Shown: piece after piece, positions 1-9,004 of the stretch
Numbering within the stretch: position 1 is the first letter of the stretch
Layout of the letters: every line of letters begins with the position of its first letter
Assembly: GCA_019694685.1 (NCBI GenBank)
Contig: JAIBBM010000018.1
Span: 1-64,000 of the forward strand
Origin: Leptospirales bacterium
GTDB taxonomy: Bacteria; Spirochaetota; Leptospiria; Leptospirales; Leptonemataceae
Direction of reading: 5' to 3'
DNA length: 64,000 nt
Made by a program: the position numbers and the translations under genes
Notes under the pieces: model-generated
What the model was told of the DNA's origin: nothing
The model's input: only the letters and a program-made list of their open reading frames with translations
Database searches by the model: none

Positions 1-127
1 GATTCTGGTTTGGACTGCCAGTCTGCAATCCGGGAACGTTCACCGGCTGAGAGAGAATTACCGTCGAAGGAAACATGATCCACATGATCATGGGAACAAG
101 CAAACCTGCCCCTGTCATACGACGCCA
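1..127. repeat. 127-bp exact repeat, copy 1 (pairs with 24911-25037)
   Basis: Bases 1-127 are identical to 24911-25037 and in the same orientation. The repeat covers the signal-peptide region of two TIGR04388-type genes and probably continues left of the window. The match stops abruptly at GACGCCA; the two upstream ends then differ completely. Perfect identity in coding DNA with no third-position changes implies recent duplication or gene conversion. Confidence 0.95.
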
Positions 128-166
128 ACCTGGAGACTTTCTCTTCTTTGTTTCCCCTGCTGACAT
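1..166 (-). CDS. TIGR04388-type large protein, second copy, N-terminal fragment cut by window edge
   Basis: Only the first ~55 codons are inside the window; the gene runs leftward off the edge. The ATG at 166 has a strong purine-rich ribosome site (GGGGGAGAG, about 171-179). The predicted start MSAGETKKRKSPGWRRM leads into a hydrophobic export signal and then the mature N-terminus QPVNVPGLQTGSPNQN. From base 127 leftward the DNA is identical to the start of the 1898-residue protein at 19380-25076; codons 1-12 are unrelated between the two. It is therefore a second member of the same leptospiral family. Its body and C-terminal domain cannot be seen here. Confidence 0.8.
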   Translation of the reverse strand, partial: MSAGETKKRKSPGWRRMTGAGLLVPMIMWIMFPSTVILSQPVNVPGLQTGSPNQN

Positions 167-327
167 CTTTCTCTCCCCCGAAACGGTTCCCTTACTCATC
201 TTTCTCTACAACTTTGACCATCACTTTTTGCTACTTTTATGTCATGGCTCGGGAAAAAATTTGACCCGCAGGCCGTAGCTAATAGTCTAGCCACTATTGT
301 TAAATCAAGAAATGGGGAGAGACTCAA

Positions 328-747
328 ATGTCATATCTGAACAAATTCATGAAAACCGGGTTAATTCTGGCCGTAATTGGAACCACCTTACTTTCCTGCA
401 GCAAAAAGAAGGATGACGATACTTCCCTTCTGCTGACCGGCTTACTTGGAGTAACTACATACAACACCGGGTTCGTTGCCTTTAACTCAAGCTGCAATGT
501 CGCGGGTTCGTCACTTTGCACCAATTACTTTGGCTCCATCGGCCAGAGCAATACGTCATCGTCATGTGCCACCTCCAGCGGCACGTATGCCACGACTCCA
601 TGCACGACTGGAGGAAATTTCGGTGCTTGCACAACCGTCCGCCAGCAAATTGTCTTTTATACGGGCAATGCGCAATGCGCAAGTAGCAGTGCTTGCCAGA
701 CTAGATGCACAAACGTACTCTCCGGCACTTACACCGCTACCTACTGA
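328..747 (+). CDS. Small Cys/Ser/Thr-rich lipoprotein, unknown function
   Basis: 139 residues. The N-terminus has two Lys, a hydrophobic stretch and the lipobox LLSCS, so it is probably lipidated at about Cys24 and anchored in a membrane. The mature part begins with a charged KKKDDD linker, then a low-complexity Ser/Thr/Cys-rich region. Eight further Cys in about 90 residues suggest disulfides. A GGGGAG ribosome site lies about 10 bases before the ATG. The stop overlaps the convergent gene ending at 741 by a few bases. I do not recognise the family; the pattern fits small secreted leptospiral lipoproteins. Confidence 0.8.
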   Translation: MSYLNKFMKTGLILAVIGTTLLSCSKKKDDDTSLLLTGLLGVTTYNTGFVAFNSSCNVAGSSLCTNYFGSIGQSNTSSSCATSSGTYATTPCTTGGNFGACTTVRQQIVFYTGNAQCASSSACQTRCTNVLSGTYTATY

Positions 748-1355
748 CCTCCTGAAAGCACAAAGAGGATAGTAAAGACAACGGAAACGGGAATGAGCCA
801 GGCCCCCCATACAAGGGGAGCCTGCCATTTCGCTATTTGATTCGGCGCTTTCGCAATCCAAATCGCTGCATCCCAGATAACCCCCACAATCGGCAAGCCC
901 AGCCAGATCGGAGTGCGAAGTAACAATTCTATGGATGAGGTATTCTGATTTAAGGGTCGCAGGCTGGTAAAGATTCCATTGATCCCAACCAGGACAAGCA
1001 GTGGTAGGGCACTCGCCGCGGACCGCGCCGCAATTTCTGCGATCGGGACGTTAGAGCCAGTAACCCGAGCAACGAATCTTCTTGAGGGAACAATCACCAG
1101 AAGTGCAGCACACCAGGAAAGGCTAAAGGCAAAACCCCACAATGGTTTCTGGCCAAACAATCCTTCCACTTTTCCCCAATTGCTCAACTGGTATGAAAGC
1201 ATTCCAGCGGATTGTAGGATCGAAATGACGAGTGTCAAAGCCGCGAAAATCCCCAGCATCGGCCTGAGCGGCGGTAGCTCCGAATGCCCTGAGAACGGTT
1301 GAACAAAACGAAGAATGAGACTTAGATAGTGCCTTAACTGGCCGGACAAATTCAT
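741..1355 (-). CDS. Polytopic membrane protein, possibly Yip1-like
   Basis: About 204 residues with roughly five hydrophobic helices (around LGIFAALTLVISI, LWGFAFSLSWCAALLVIV, ALPLLVLVGINGIF, WLGLPIVGVIWDAAIWI and the C-terminal VVFTILFVL). A polar N-terminal segment comes first. I prefer the ATG at 1355, which follows a GAGAGG motif; an upstream in-frame TTG at 1373 would add six residues. Helix number and spacing resemble small Yip1-type proteins, but no diagnostic motif is visible, so function is unassigned. It converges on the lipoprotein gene at 328-747. Confidence 0.7.
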   Translation of the reverse strand: MNLSGQLRHYLSLILRFVQPFSGHSELPPLRPMLGIFAALTLVISILQSAGMLSYQLSNWGKVEGLFGQKPLWGFAFSLSWCAALLVIVPSRRFVARVTGSNVPIAEIAARSAASALPLLVLVGINGIFTSLRPLNQNTSSIELLLRTPIWLGLPIVGVIWDAAIWIAKAPNQIAKWQAPLVWGAWLIPVSVVFTILFVLSGGQ

Positions 1356-1449
1356 AGTCGCAGCCTCTCTCAATCCTTGTCGCTATGGCAAGCAATTCCA
1401 CGATTTAGCCACGATCATGCTTGACACAGAATCCATTGAAAGACCATTC

Positions 1450-2331
1450 ATGTGGATCATGCGATTGGCGAGTCTTATACTTATGATCACTCTTTTTGGC
1501 TTTCTTTCATGCAAAGCGAAGATCGACCCCGATTCAAGCGGAGCCGGCATATCGGAACGTACACCCAATGAAAGGATGCGAGAAGGACTCAGACAATATA
1601 CACAGCGCAACTATCTAATGGCAATCCACGAATTCGAAGAGGCAGCCAAACTCGACCCCAACTCAGCAGAAGCAAAAAACAATGTGGGCATGTGCAATTT
1701 GATGATGGCTCAATCCGCAAAGGCGGAGCAAGCGTTCAATGAGGCAATCAAGATCCAGCCCGCCTCCAAGTTCTACGTGAACCTTGGCAGTGCAATGCTG
1801 CAAATGAACAAGACAGAAGCAGCACGCGATGCATTCAAAAAAGCCCTGGCCATCGATGGTGAGAATCATCCGGCCCTGGTTCAGCTCGGAAATGTACAAT
1901 TTGGCCTGGGGGAGTACGCCGAAGCGAAAAAAGCCTGGGAAGCAGCCCGGAAGGTGCGTGAAGAGCCCAGTGTAATCACGAATCTAGGCACCCTACGGCT
2001 CCAGGCGGGAGATTTTAACGAAGCGGAAAAACTATTCCGGGACGCTCTCAAACTGGATCCAACCTACGCCGTCGCGCACTTCAACCTCGGAGTCATCTAT
2101 CAGAAACAGGAAAAGTGGGACCTGGCTCGCAAGAGCTACGAAACCGCAACGCAGAACAATCCTGATTACTATCCCGCTTACTACAACCTCAGTTTAGCAG
2201 ATGAGGCCCTCGGAAAAGTGCCGGACGCGATCAAGGATTTGCAGCAATTCCTGAAAGTAGTTCCTCCTTCCCTTCAACAACAAGTCGCAGACGCGCGCAG
2301 CAAGATTGAATCGTTGAAAAAGAAGCAGTAA
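1450..2331 (+). CDS. TPR-repeat lipoprotein
   Basis: A lipoprotein signal (hydrophobic run ending GFLSC) is followed by an acidic/Ser linker and about six to seven tetratricopeptide repeats. Repeat signatures include the A..LDP/N spacing in units such as NSAEAKNNVGMCNLMMAQSA and PTYAVAHFNLGVIYQKQEKW. TPR arrays are protein-binding scaffolds; this one is probably attached to a membrane and faces the periplasm. The start is uncertain: an ATG at 1417 would add 11 residues and one at 1459 would remove three; 1450 gives a normal signal peptide. The gene ends eight bases before the convergent MORN gene. Partner unknown. Confidence 0.85.
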   Translation: MWIMRLASLILMITLFGFLSCKAKIDPDSSGAGISERTPNERMREGLRQYTQRNYLMAIHEFEEAAKLDPNSAEAKNNVGMCNLMMAQSAKAEQAFNEAIKIQPASKFYVNLGSAMLQMNKTEAARDAFKKALAIDGENHPALVQLGNVQFGLGEYAEAKKAWEAARKVREEPSVITNLGTLRLQAGDFNEAEKLFRDALKLDPTYAVAHFNLGVIYQKQEKWDLARKSYETATQNNPDYYPAYYNLSLADEALGKVPDAIKDLQQFLKVVPPSLQQQVADARSKIESLKKKQ

Positions 2332-2338
2332 TGTTCAG

Positions 2339-2962
2339 TTACCGAACAGGTTCATCGTTCTTCCACTGACCAGAAAAGACGGTCCCACCGGAGGCATCCA
2401 ATTGCGTTCCGCGGCCCTCTCTCTTACCGTTTTGCCATTGACCAACATATCTGGCTCCGTCCGGATAGACGCGAACACCCGCACCGGAATAAATCATCCC
2501 ATCTTTGTAAACGCCGAGAAGCTTCTCTTTGGTGGGTAGCTCAAGAACAACCCGGCCCTCCGGCTCCCCGCGGTGCCACGATCCCCTGAGGGTTGTTCCA
2601 TCCGCCCAGCGATAAGTCCCAAATCCCTCTCGGACGTTTCTCACGAATCTGCCTTCGTACTGACCACCGTTTGCATATCGATAGACACCGTTGCCGTCTT
2701 TGCGACCAGAGTGCCATTCGCCCATGTAGGAATCTCCGTTAGGAGCCCCGAACGCTCCGAATCCCTCGGGATCACCGTCCTTGAACGTCCCCTGGTAAAT
2801 ATTGCCGTTGCGATACAGCTTCTTCCCTGTCCCGTTTTCGCAATTGCCAGATTCGCAAACCCCGCGACCTGCCCAGTAGTGCCTGACCATCATAACAGCC
2901 AGAAAGACCACGGGTACGGCAACCAGCATCGCCAATAACTTCTTCCAATGTTTTCGCAACAC
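2339..2962 (-). CDS. MORN-repeat protein with N-terminal membrane anchor
   Basis: 207 residues. A basic N-terminus and one transmembrane segment (MLAMLVAVPVVFLAVMMV region) are followed by about six to seven MORN repeats of the form Y.G.(F/W)..G...G.G, for example NIYQGTFKDGDPEGFGAF and ARYVGQWQNGKREGRG. MORN repeats form an elongated beta structure used for lipid or protein contacts. A CESGNCENGTG segment before the first repeat recurs in similar form in the protein at 49815-50576, suggesting a shared family. The start appears to be GTG with no clear ribosome site, so the exact N-terminus is uncertain. Confidence 0.85.
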   Translation of the reverse strand: MLRKHWKKLLAMLVAVPVVFLAVMMVRHYWAGRGVCESGNCENGTGKKLYRNGNIYQGTFKDGDPEGFGAFGAPNGDSYMGEWHSGRKDGNGVYRYANGGQYEGRFVRNVREGFGTYRWADGTTLRGSWHRGEPEGRVVLELPTKEKLLGVYKDGMIYSGAGVRVYPDGARYVGQWQNGKREGRGTQLDASGGTVFSGQWKNDEPVR

Positions 2963-3062
2963 AGCACAACGTGGGCTTTGAAAGGTTGCAATGTCAAGCT
3001 TTCATCAATGTTTTCGTATTGACATGTTAGTCAGGATTGCCTCGATTCTTTAAGAGGTGCAT

Positions 3063-3341
3063 ATGGAAATCACTCCGGGCTGGAAACAAATAATCCGCAT
3101 TTGGTGGGCACTTACCTGGAGAAACATCTGCGCCATTTTTCTGGCAACCTGCCTGATTTTCTTTCTGACTTACATTGCTACGGTTGCTCTGGGCTTGCTT
3201 GGCGTTTCAGAGTCAATCGTGTATATTCTGATGCTCCCGGTGGGAGCCCTGGTTGGACTCGGGATTTCCATTTTTCCGATTCGCATGCTGGTCGGAAAGA
3301 ATCTAGGGGAGTTCCGTCTGACAATCATCAAGAGCGACTAA
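3063..3341 (+). CDS. Small two-helix membrane protein
   Basis: 92 residues with two long hydrophobic helices (about residues 20-45 and 52-75) and short basic ends. The ATG at 3063 sits five bases after AAGAGG, which decides it over the in-frame GTG two codons upstream. No family recognised. The last four bases overlap the end of the convergent TPR lipoprotein gene. Probably an inner-membrane protein of unknown role. Confidence 0.65.
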   Translation: MEITPGWKQIIRIWWALTWRNICAIFLATCLIFFLTYIATVALGLLGVSESIVYILMLPVGALVGLGISIFPIRMLVGKNLGEFRLTIIKSD

Positions 3342-4030
3342 CGTTTCAACGCTTTGCGCTCCTGAGCGATTCGTTTTGTCAAGCCCTCATCCCCTCCAGC
3401 GCAAACAGTGGCGGCCGCCAATTCCTGTTCCGCTTTTTCTGGAAGATCAGCTTTAGCATAAAGGGCCGCCAGCTTGAGATGAACCAGTGTCAATTTCTTG
3501 CCCTGTTGCACACCGTAGCGCCAGGCAGCAATTGCTTCCGCAGTTTTGCTTTGCCCCTCCAGAATGATCCCTTTGAGATACCAGGCCTCGAGATTGTCGC
3601 TGTCCTGATCTAGAACTACGTTGATATGTTCCAGTGCCTCAGACTGCTTGGACGGATTTCGAATCAGGACCTTGGCCAGCCAGATTCTAGCATTCAGATT
3701 CGCCGCGTCCCGTTCAAAAGCCCGACGAAAAGATTTCTCGGCTTCTGGAAGGTTTTCCGAGTAGTAAAGAATCTTGCCGCGCAACACTAGAACATTTACA
3801 AGCGACTCGTCCTTTTTTAGGATCTCATCTACTTCCTTCAAGGCATCTGCGGAATTTCGAGCGTCAAATTGCCCAAGAGCGTGCTCATATTTCTTCTGTA
3901 ACTCAGGATCCGGCTTTCGACTGCAAACAGCAAATAGCATCAACAAGAAACAGGAAAACAAGACGCGATTCAACCCCGGGAACAACGAGTGACCGCCCCG
4001 TGTATTCCTTGCTCCGCACATTTCAGTCAT
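3338..4030 (-). CDS. TPR-repeat lipoprotein
   Basis: About 230 residues from the ATG at 4030, which follows an AGGGTGGTG ribosome-like site; an upstream in-frame start at 4075 is less likely. A hydrophobic run ends in the lipobox LFAVCS. The mature protein carries about four tetratricopeptide repeats (ADALKEVDEILKKDES, PEAEKSFRRAFERDAANLNA, EALEHINVVLDQDSDNLEA and TAEAIAAWRYGVQQGK regions). Probably a membrane-attached protein-interaction scaffold. It shares architecture with the TPR lipoprotein at 1450-2331 but is not obviously a duplicate. Confidence 0.85.
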   Translation of the reverse strand: MTEMCGARNTRGGHSLFPGLNRVLFSCFLLMLFAVCSRKPDPELQKKYEHALGQFDARNSADALKEVDEILKKDESLVNVLVLRGKILYYSENLPEAEKSFRRAFERDAANLNARIWLAKVLIRNPSKQSEALEHINVVLDQDSDNLEAWYLKGIILEGQSKTAEAIAAWRYGVQQGKKLTLVHLKLAALYAKADLPEKAEQELAAATVCAGGDEGLTKRIAQERKALKR

Positions 4031-4098
4031 TGTCACCACCCTGGAAGAACACACGGGTGCCGGGTAATACTGCAATGCAAGTAGTTTTCCTCAATGGG

Positions 4099-5121
4099 TC
4101 AATAGAAGCGAATAGCGGGAAAGATGGATCGGTCGCTCGGATTAAGACTCCAGATTTTCACCTGTCTGTCTATTCCACCGGTTGCAAGCCACCGGCCGTC
4201 CGGGCTAACTGAGATAGTCTCCAGACTGCGTGAATGCGCGTGAAAAATATGAACGAGCGCGCCATCCGGGATGCTCCATTGCTCAAGGATACCTTTGGCA
4301 GTTCCAGCAAAGAGAAATCTACCGTCAGGCGACGTAGCCAATGCTACGGCTGAATCCGCAAAAGAATTCCAGATCTGCCGCATAACCTTCCCGGAGTTGA
4401 TATCAACCATCCAGACAACTCCGTCACGACCGGCCGGATAGAAGACGGATTTGGAATCGGCGGCGAAAACAACGCTCTGACTTCCGAACAAAATCCCCGG
4501 GGCGACAAGTTTGACCATACGATCGGGTTGAAAGACATTCCAAACACGAACCTCACTATTCTCTGCTTTGCTTCCTTTACACGGATAGCATGCAGCTGCA
4601 ATGGACATGCCGTCCGGGCTCACGGCTACCGACGTTATCGGGCCAGCATGCTCAAGTTTCTGTACTTGATTGCCCTGTCGCAAATTCCACACTCGAACGT
4701 AACCATCCGAACCTCCGAAGATCAAATGATCCGATCCTGGAAAAAACGCAATGGATCCGATACGTGTACCTGCTGCATCGAAGTCTTCTGGGCCTTTGAT
4801 GCTCCGCATCGATTGATCTGAACTTGTATCCCAGACTTGGATCTCGAGTCTACCCGCATCAAAGAAAGCAGTCGCAAACGATTTTGCCTCTCGATCCAGC
4901 CCAACTGCCTTACCCTGAACGACCCATTCTCGCAATCGCCTGGGTTCCGCCGCGTCCCAGAGGGAAACATAACCTGTATTGCCGGCTACCAGAATCACCC
5001 GATCTTCTTGCCCACCAAACGAAAGCGTCGCAGGACTCCATTGCTCGCTCAACACATGGCGCGAACTCGCACATGCCCATGCGTGCACAAGACAGATCAC
5101 ACCCATCCAACGCCAAATCAT
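4099..5121 (-). CDS. WD40-repeat lipoprotein (beta propeller)
   Basis: 340 residues. The N-terminus is a short signal with a possible lipobox (WACAS). The rest is a series of WD40-type blades: GGSDGYVRVWNLRQG, SPDGMSIAAACYP, DGVVWMVDINSGK, SPDGRFLFAGTAKG and SPDGRWLATGGIDRQVKIW. The last blade has the classic GH-like/WD spacing. WD40 propellers bind proteins; here the protein is probably exported. It lies between the TPR lipoprotein and the divergent ankyrin-like lipoprotein, so several protein-interaction lipoproteins cluster here. Substrate unknown. Confidence 0.85.
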   Translation of the reverse strand: MIWRWMGVICLVHAWACASSRHVLSEQWSPATLSFGGQEDRVILVAGNTGYVSLWDAAEPRRLREWVVQGKAVGLDREAKSFATAFFDAGRLEIQVWDTSSDQSMRSIKGPEDFDAAGTRIGSIAFFPGSDHLIFGGSDGYVRVWNLRQGNQVQKLEHAGPITSVAVSPDGMSIAAACYPCKGSKAENSEVRVWNVFQPDRMVKLVAPGILFGSQSVVFAADSKSVFYPAGRDGVVWMVDINSGKVMRQIWNSFADSAVALATSPDGRFLFAGTAKGILEQWSIPDGALVHIFHAHSRSLETISVSPDGRWLATGGIDRQVKIWSLNPSDRSIFPAIRFY

Positions 5122-5201
5122 GCTTCAGTCACAGGGTAAGGTCACTGACCAGTCAAGTCGAAAGTCTTGACGTTCAAAGCACAGTGCCTGAGCTAACTGC
5201 A

Positions 5202-5756
5202 ATGAGACTCACTGTGATCCTGGGGGCCGCTCTTTTGTCGAGTTGCGTTGGCTTCACTTCATACGATTGCATACCTGGAACCCCGGCCGATCAGACAAGC
5301 GTCCTCATGTTGCAGTCATTCTTCTCCGTGGTCGCAATAGACCGGAATAAGGTTTCAGGCAGCTTCCTCCGTGTCCCTCCGGGAGAACACAGCGTAACCG
5401 TTCGCTATTCTGGCGAAGGCATGCGCCCATTGTGGGAAATCCCGATCAACGCACCGGCAGGGGGAACAGTCTATCTCTGCTTCAGCGGAAATCCGGATTT
5501 GATAACCTCTTTCGTTTTGACTCGACAAGGACAAATAACGGCACCAGGATTTGCCGCCATGAAAGCGCGAAAAGATCACAGCCGCGCATGCGACACGTAC
5601 AGACACGTGATTAGAGGCGATTATGAACAAACTCGCAAAGACTTACTCGCTGGTGCAGATCCCAACTTGAAGGATGGCGATGGGAATACCCTTCTCGACC
5701 TGGCCATCAAGACGAACAACCACTCATTGATTGAACTTCTCTCCGCGAAGCACTAG
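5202..5756 (+). CDS. Lipoprotein with C-terminal ankyrin-like repeat
   Basis: 184 residues from ATG 5202. The signal peptide MRLTVILGAALLSSC supplies a lipobox. The middle (about 30-110) resembles a small beta-sandwich of the type that carries a VPPGEHSVTVRY motif, as in PEGA or DUF2846-like lipoproteins. The C-terminus (about 130-184) contains an ankyrin-like unit: ADPNLKDGDGNTLLDLAIK followed by SLIELLSAKH. Longer upstream in-frame readings overlap the divergent WD40 gene and look non-coding. The stop codon overlaps the end of the convergent RND gene. Confidence 0.75.
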   Translation: MRLTVILGAALLSSCVGFTSYDCIPGTPADQTSVLMLQSFFSVVAIDRNKVSGSFLRVPPGEHSVTVRYSGEGMRPLWEIPINAPAGGTVYLCFSGNPDLITSFVLTRQGQITAPGFAAMKARKDHSRACDTYRHVIRGDYEQTRKDLLAGADPNLKDGDGNTLLDLAIKTNNHSLIELLSAKH

Positions 5757-8700
5757 TTCCCTTTCCGCTTTATCCGATCCTTGAACCGCAGCATCGATGC
5801 GCAAAGCACGGACAATGACCCCATGCTTGTCTGCTTTACTGCATTTCGGATCAGAGTCAATTCCGCCAGGAGCTTAAAATCTCTATCGCTCTGCCACGCG
5901 GCAATCCATTCACGGGGATTGCCCGGCACAGAGGAAATGATACGAACCCCAATGGGAGCAACCAGGAGTGCAGACAAACAGGCAACGGGCACAGCAGAAA
6001 CAAATACGATCGCGGCAGAGAGGAGAAGGCCCCGACCTTCACCCGTGACAAAAACAAACGGCAAAAAGAAAACAATCCATACTCCAGCAGCCAACAAATA
6101 ACGTTGAATTCGCCGAACGAAGAAATTCGCATCCAATTGTGATTGCGGCGCAAACGGCCAGGCGCTTGAGTCACCCAAAATCGATACGGTGAGCATGGCC
6201 GTGAATGCAGACAGCATCAAGACCGCGGACAATGCTGGAATCGTAAGTGTCAGACCACTCACACGCAGCACAATCATTGACCACAATACGGGAACGGGCA
6301 ACGGAAGAAGAACGTAGAAGGGCTTGCGAAGCGATTCGAACATGGACGCGAGAATCATATAGATGAGCAAAGCTGAGATCATGGCTATGGAATAGAACTG
6401 CTTTCGAGTGCGCAGAATTTCAGCAAAGTCACGACTCAGATCCACCCGATATCCAGGAGGAAATGGTGAATCCGCAAGGTTTGCGAAGATCTTCTGCACC
6501 GAATCGTAGTCAAAGTTCACAGGGCGGAAAGAAAAGGAAAAAGTGCGCTTCTTGTTTTTTCGATAAATTTTTACCGGGACTTTGGCCTCATGCAAGGTCG
6601 CAAGCTCACGCAATGGAACATAGCTCCGTTCTGGAGTCACAAGAAATATTTCATTGATACTATCAGGATTGTCGCGGAAAATTTCTTTGTAACGAACCCG
6701 CACATCCATCTCTCGGTTTTGATCAATGTACTTTGTTGCAACACCTCCCTGAATCGCGAAGCGCAACATTTCGCCGATCTGGCGCGATGAGATTCCAGTT
6801 CTTTCGCTTTTCACTTTGTCCACTACAACCTGGACCTCGGGGCGAGCTGATTTGTAGCGCAGAACGACATCGCGTACTCCGGGGATCTGCTGAGCCTTGT
6901 TGGCCAATTGCTTTGTGATTTTGTCAAGCGTTGCCAGATCCGGGCCATAGCAATCAACAGTAACTTCGCGCAACGCACCCGACTCTCCCTGACCGCTGAT
7001 GTACAAAAACGCCGGATCCGTATCTCCCGCGCTCTGGCGCAAATAATCAATGTACTCATTGTCCACGGCAAAACCTCGATCCAAATGCAAAATGATCGAT
7101 GCCTGCGCCTGCTCAACCTTTGTCGTGATCTGGCGGACTCCGCGCAACGTTTTCAGGCGCTCCTCGACTTTGCGCGTTACGCGATCCGTTACAGGAAAAC
7201 TTGTCCCCGAGGAAAACTCCAGGTGGATGTTCACCTCCCCTTCTTCGAGGGGGTTCGAAAAATCCTGATGCAACCCGGAGGCAATCCAGCCGCCCAGCAA
7301 CACGACCAAAATGTATATCAAGCTAAACGCTCGGGGCATTTTTCCACCAATGCTCACGAATTGATTGATTGCCGCAGGCACGTGCGAATACCATCTGCGC
7401 AGGCGCCCTGCGCATCGATTTCGAAATTCTCTAAACCGCACAATTCGCCTAACAATGTGTAAACGAATGCGCCTGAACGCGCGCAGCTGTATCCTGAAAA
7501 GTGGTCGCTGATCTAACCGTGCGCGGACAAACCTACCCCAGGACCGAAGCAAGTTTCTTGCAGCATAGCGATTGCGAAGCAGGACAGGAAAAAGGGCGAG
7601 TATGCTGATATAGGCCAGCACTACTGAGATCACGATCGATCCTGCCAGGCTACCGTAAACAAGACGAGCTTCGCGGCTTGAAAACACAATGGGAAAAAAG
7701 GTGGCAATCACAATGAGCACCCCGACAAGAATCTCGCCGCCGTACTGGGATGCATCCGCCAGGGACCTCCTTCCAAGCTCGTACCTTCCGCCAATCAGAA
7801 CAGTGAAGGCCAGGGCAATCCCCACCGTGAGGAGCAAACCTGCGATCGTTAATAGATTCAGCTCGAAGTGAAGCAGGTACAGAACGAGGCAAGAAACAAT
7901 GAAACTGATCGGACGGAGCATCACCGCGACCATGCCGACGAATCCTCCTGCCCACGCGCCGCGCAAAAACAGGAAGGCAAGAAAAAGGCCGGCAACAGCA
8001 GCGATCGTGAACGTTCGAAGGCTGGCCCGAACCCGCTCGGCCTGGTCGTAGATGATTTTGAAACTCACGTCGGCCGGATGATTGTCGGCCAACATTTCGC
8101 GCATCTGAGAAGAGATGTCCAGCAAGCTCGCTCGACTCGAGCGGTACACGTACAGGCCGATTCGATCTTCGCCGTCCACGCGCGAGGCAGAGTCGGGTTC
8201 GCGAAAAGAAAACCCCACGCTTGCAACATCCGACACGCGCGCAAGCCCTCCTTGTTTTCCTCGATGCAATGGGACAGATGCTACGTCCGATATTTCGCGA
8301 AACCGCTCATTCGCGTAGAGACTGTACCTCCCGCCTCCGTCCTCTATCATCCCGAGCGCCTTATCCAAATTTGCACTCTGCAGGGATTGAATCAATTCCG
8401 TCATTGAAACACCGTACGATTGAAGAAGCTGACGATCACAATCCACGAGGATTTCCCTGACCTGGCCGCCGGCTACCGACACCTCGCTTACACCATTGAT
8501 GCCTGAAAAGTGTTTGGCGAATTGGCGTTCTGCCAGTTCTCGCAACTCTGATAGAGTCCGTTGTTTGCTCTCAATCACGATGATCATGACGGGGTGCTGG
8601 TCCGGATCATACCTCAGAATTACGGGCTTCTGCGCTTCCCTCGGAAAGTTTCCTGCAATCAGGTCGATACGCTCACGAATCTCAAGCGCCTTTAGATTGA

Positions 8701-9004
8701 TTTCCGTCCCATGCGAGAATTGAATATTCACGCGAGTCTTCCCATCTTCGGATGAGGAGAAAATCTCCTCAATTCCCCCAACCGTTGCAACTGCATCCTC
8801 AATGGGTCTGGCGATGATCTCCTCAATCTTGTCTGGAGTTACCCCAGGGTACTGCACCTCAATGCTCAAGCCAGGGTATTCATTGCCGTGTCCCAGGGTA
8901 ATTGGAATCTGAAACAGCGACACCAGCCCTAGCAAGAGGAGACTGGATGTAACCATCAGAACCGTGAGTGGATTCCGATTGCAGTATCGGATCAGCGCAT
9001 TCAT
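5753..9004 (-). CDS. RND efflux pump subunit lacking proton-relay residues
   Basis: 1083 residues, typical RND length, with the N-terminal helix (NPLTVLMVTSSLLLLG), two periplasmic loops starting PGLSIEVQYPGVTPDKIEEIIARPIE and VNIHLEFSSGTSFP, and two helix bundles. In TM4, where active pumps carry one or two Asp (as in LLDSGNVV of the neighbour), this protein reads LLLTVGIALAFTVLIGG. TM10 is also atypical. It therefore probably cannot translocate protons by itself and may work in a mixed trimer with the subunit at 9001-12087, whose stop overlaps its ATG by four bases. Mixed RND trimers are known (MdtB/MdtC). Substrate unknown. Confidence 0.9.
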   Translation of the reverse strand: MNALIRYCNRNPLTVLMVTSSLLLLGLVSLFQIPITLGHGNEYPGLSIEVQYPGVTPDKIEEIIARPIEDAVATVGGIEEIFSSSEDGKTRVNIQFSHGTEINLKALEIRERIDLIAGNFPREAQKPVILRYDPDQHPVMIIVIESKQRTLSELRELAERQFAKHFSGINGVSEVSVAGGQVREILVDCDRQLLQSYGVSMTELIQSLQSANLDKALGMIEDGGGRYSLYANERFREISDVASVPLHRGKQGGLARVSDVASVGFSFREPDSASRVDGEDRIGLYVYRSSRASLLDISSQMREMLADNHPADVSFKIIYDQAERVRASLRTFTIAAVAGLFLAFLFLRGAWAGGFVGMVAVMLRPISFIVSCLVLYLLHFELNLLTIAGLLLTVGIALAFTVLIGGRYELGRRSLADASQYGGEILVGVLIVIATFFPIVFSSREARLVYGSLAGSIVISVVLAYISILALFPVLLRNRYAARNLLRSWGRFVRARLDQRPLFRIQLRAFRRIRLHIVRRIVRFREFRNRCAGRLRRWYSHVPAAINQFVSIGGKMPRAFSLIYILVVLLGGWIASGLHQDFSNPLEEGEVNIHLEFSSGTSFPVTDRVTRKVEERLKTLRGVRQITTKVEQAQASIILHLDRGFAVDNEYIDYLRQSAGDTDPAFLYISGQGESGALREVTVDCYGPDLATLDKITKQLANKAQQIPGVRDVVLRYKSARPEVQVVVDKVKSERTGISSRQIGEMLRFAIQGGVATKYIDQNREMDVRVRYKEIFRDNPDSINEIFLVTPERSYVPLRELATLHEAKVPVKIYRKNKKRTFSFSFRPVNFDYDSVQKIFANLADSPFPPGYRVDLSRDFAEILRTRKQFYSIAMISALLIYMILASMFESLRKPFYVLLPLPVPVLWSMIVLRVSGLTLTIPALSAVLMLSAFTAMLTVSILGDSSAWPFAPQSQLDANFFVRRIQRYLLAAGVWIVFFLPFVFVTGEGRGLLLSAAIVFVSAVPVACLSALLVAPIGVRIISSVPGNPREWIAAWQSDRDFKLLAELTLIRNAVKQTSMGSLSVLCASMLRFKDRIKRKGN

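Noticed and set aside
4824..5201. Upstream extension of the ankyrin-like lipoprotein gene
   Set aside because: Lies antisense to the WD40 gene; ATG 5202 gives a proper lipoprotein signal peptide.
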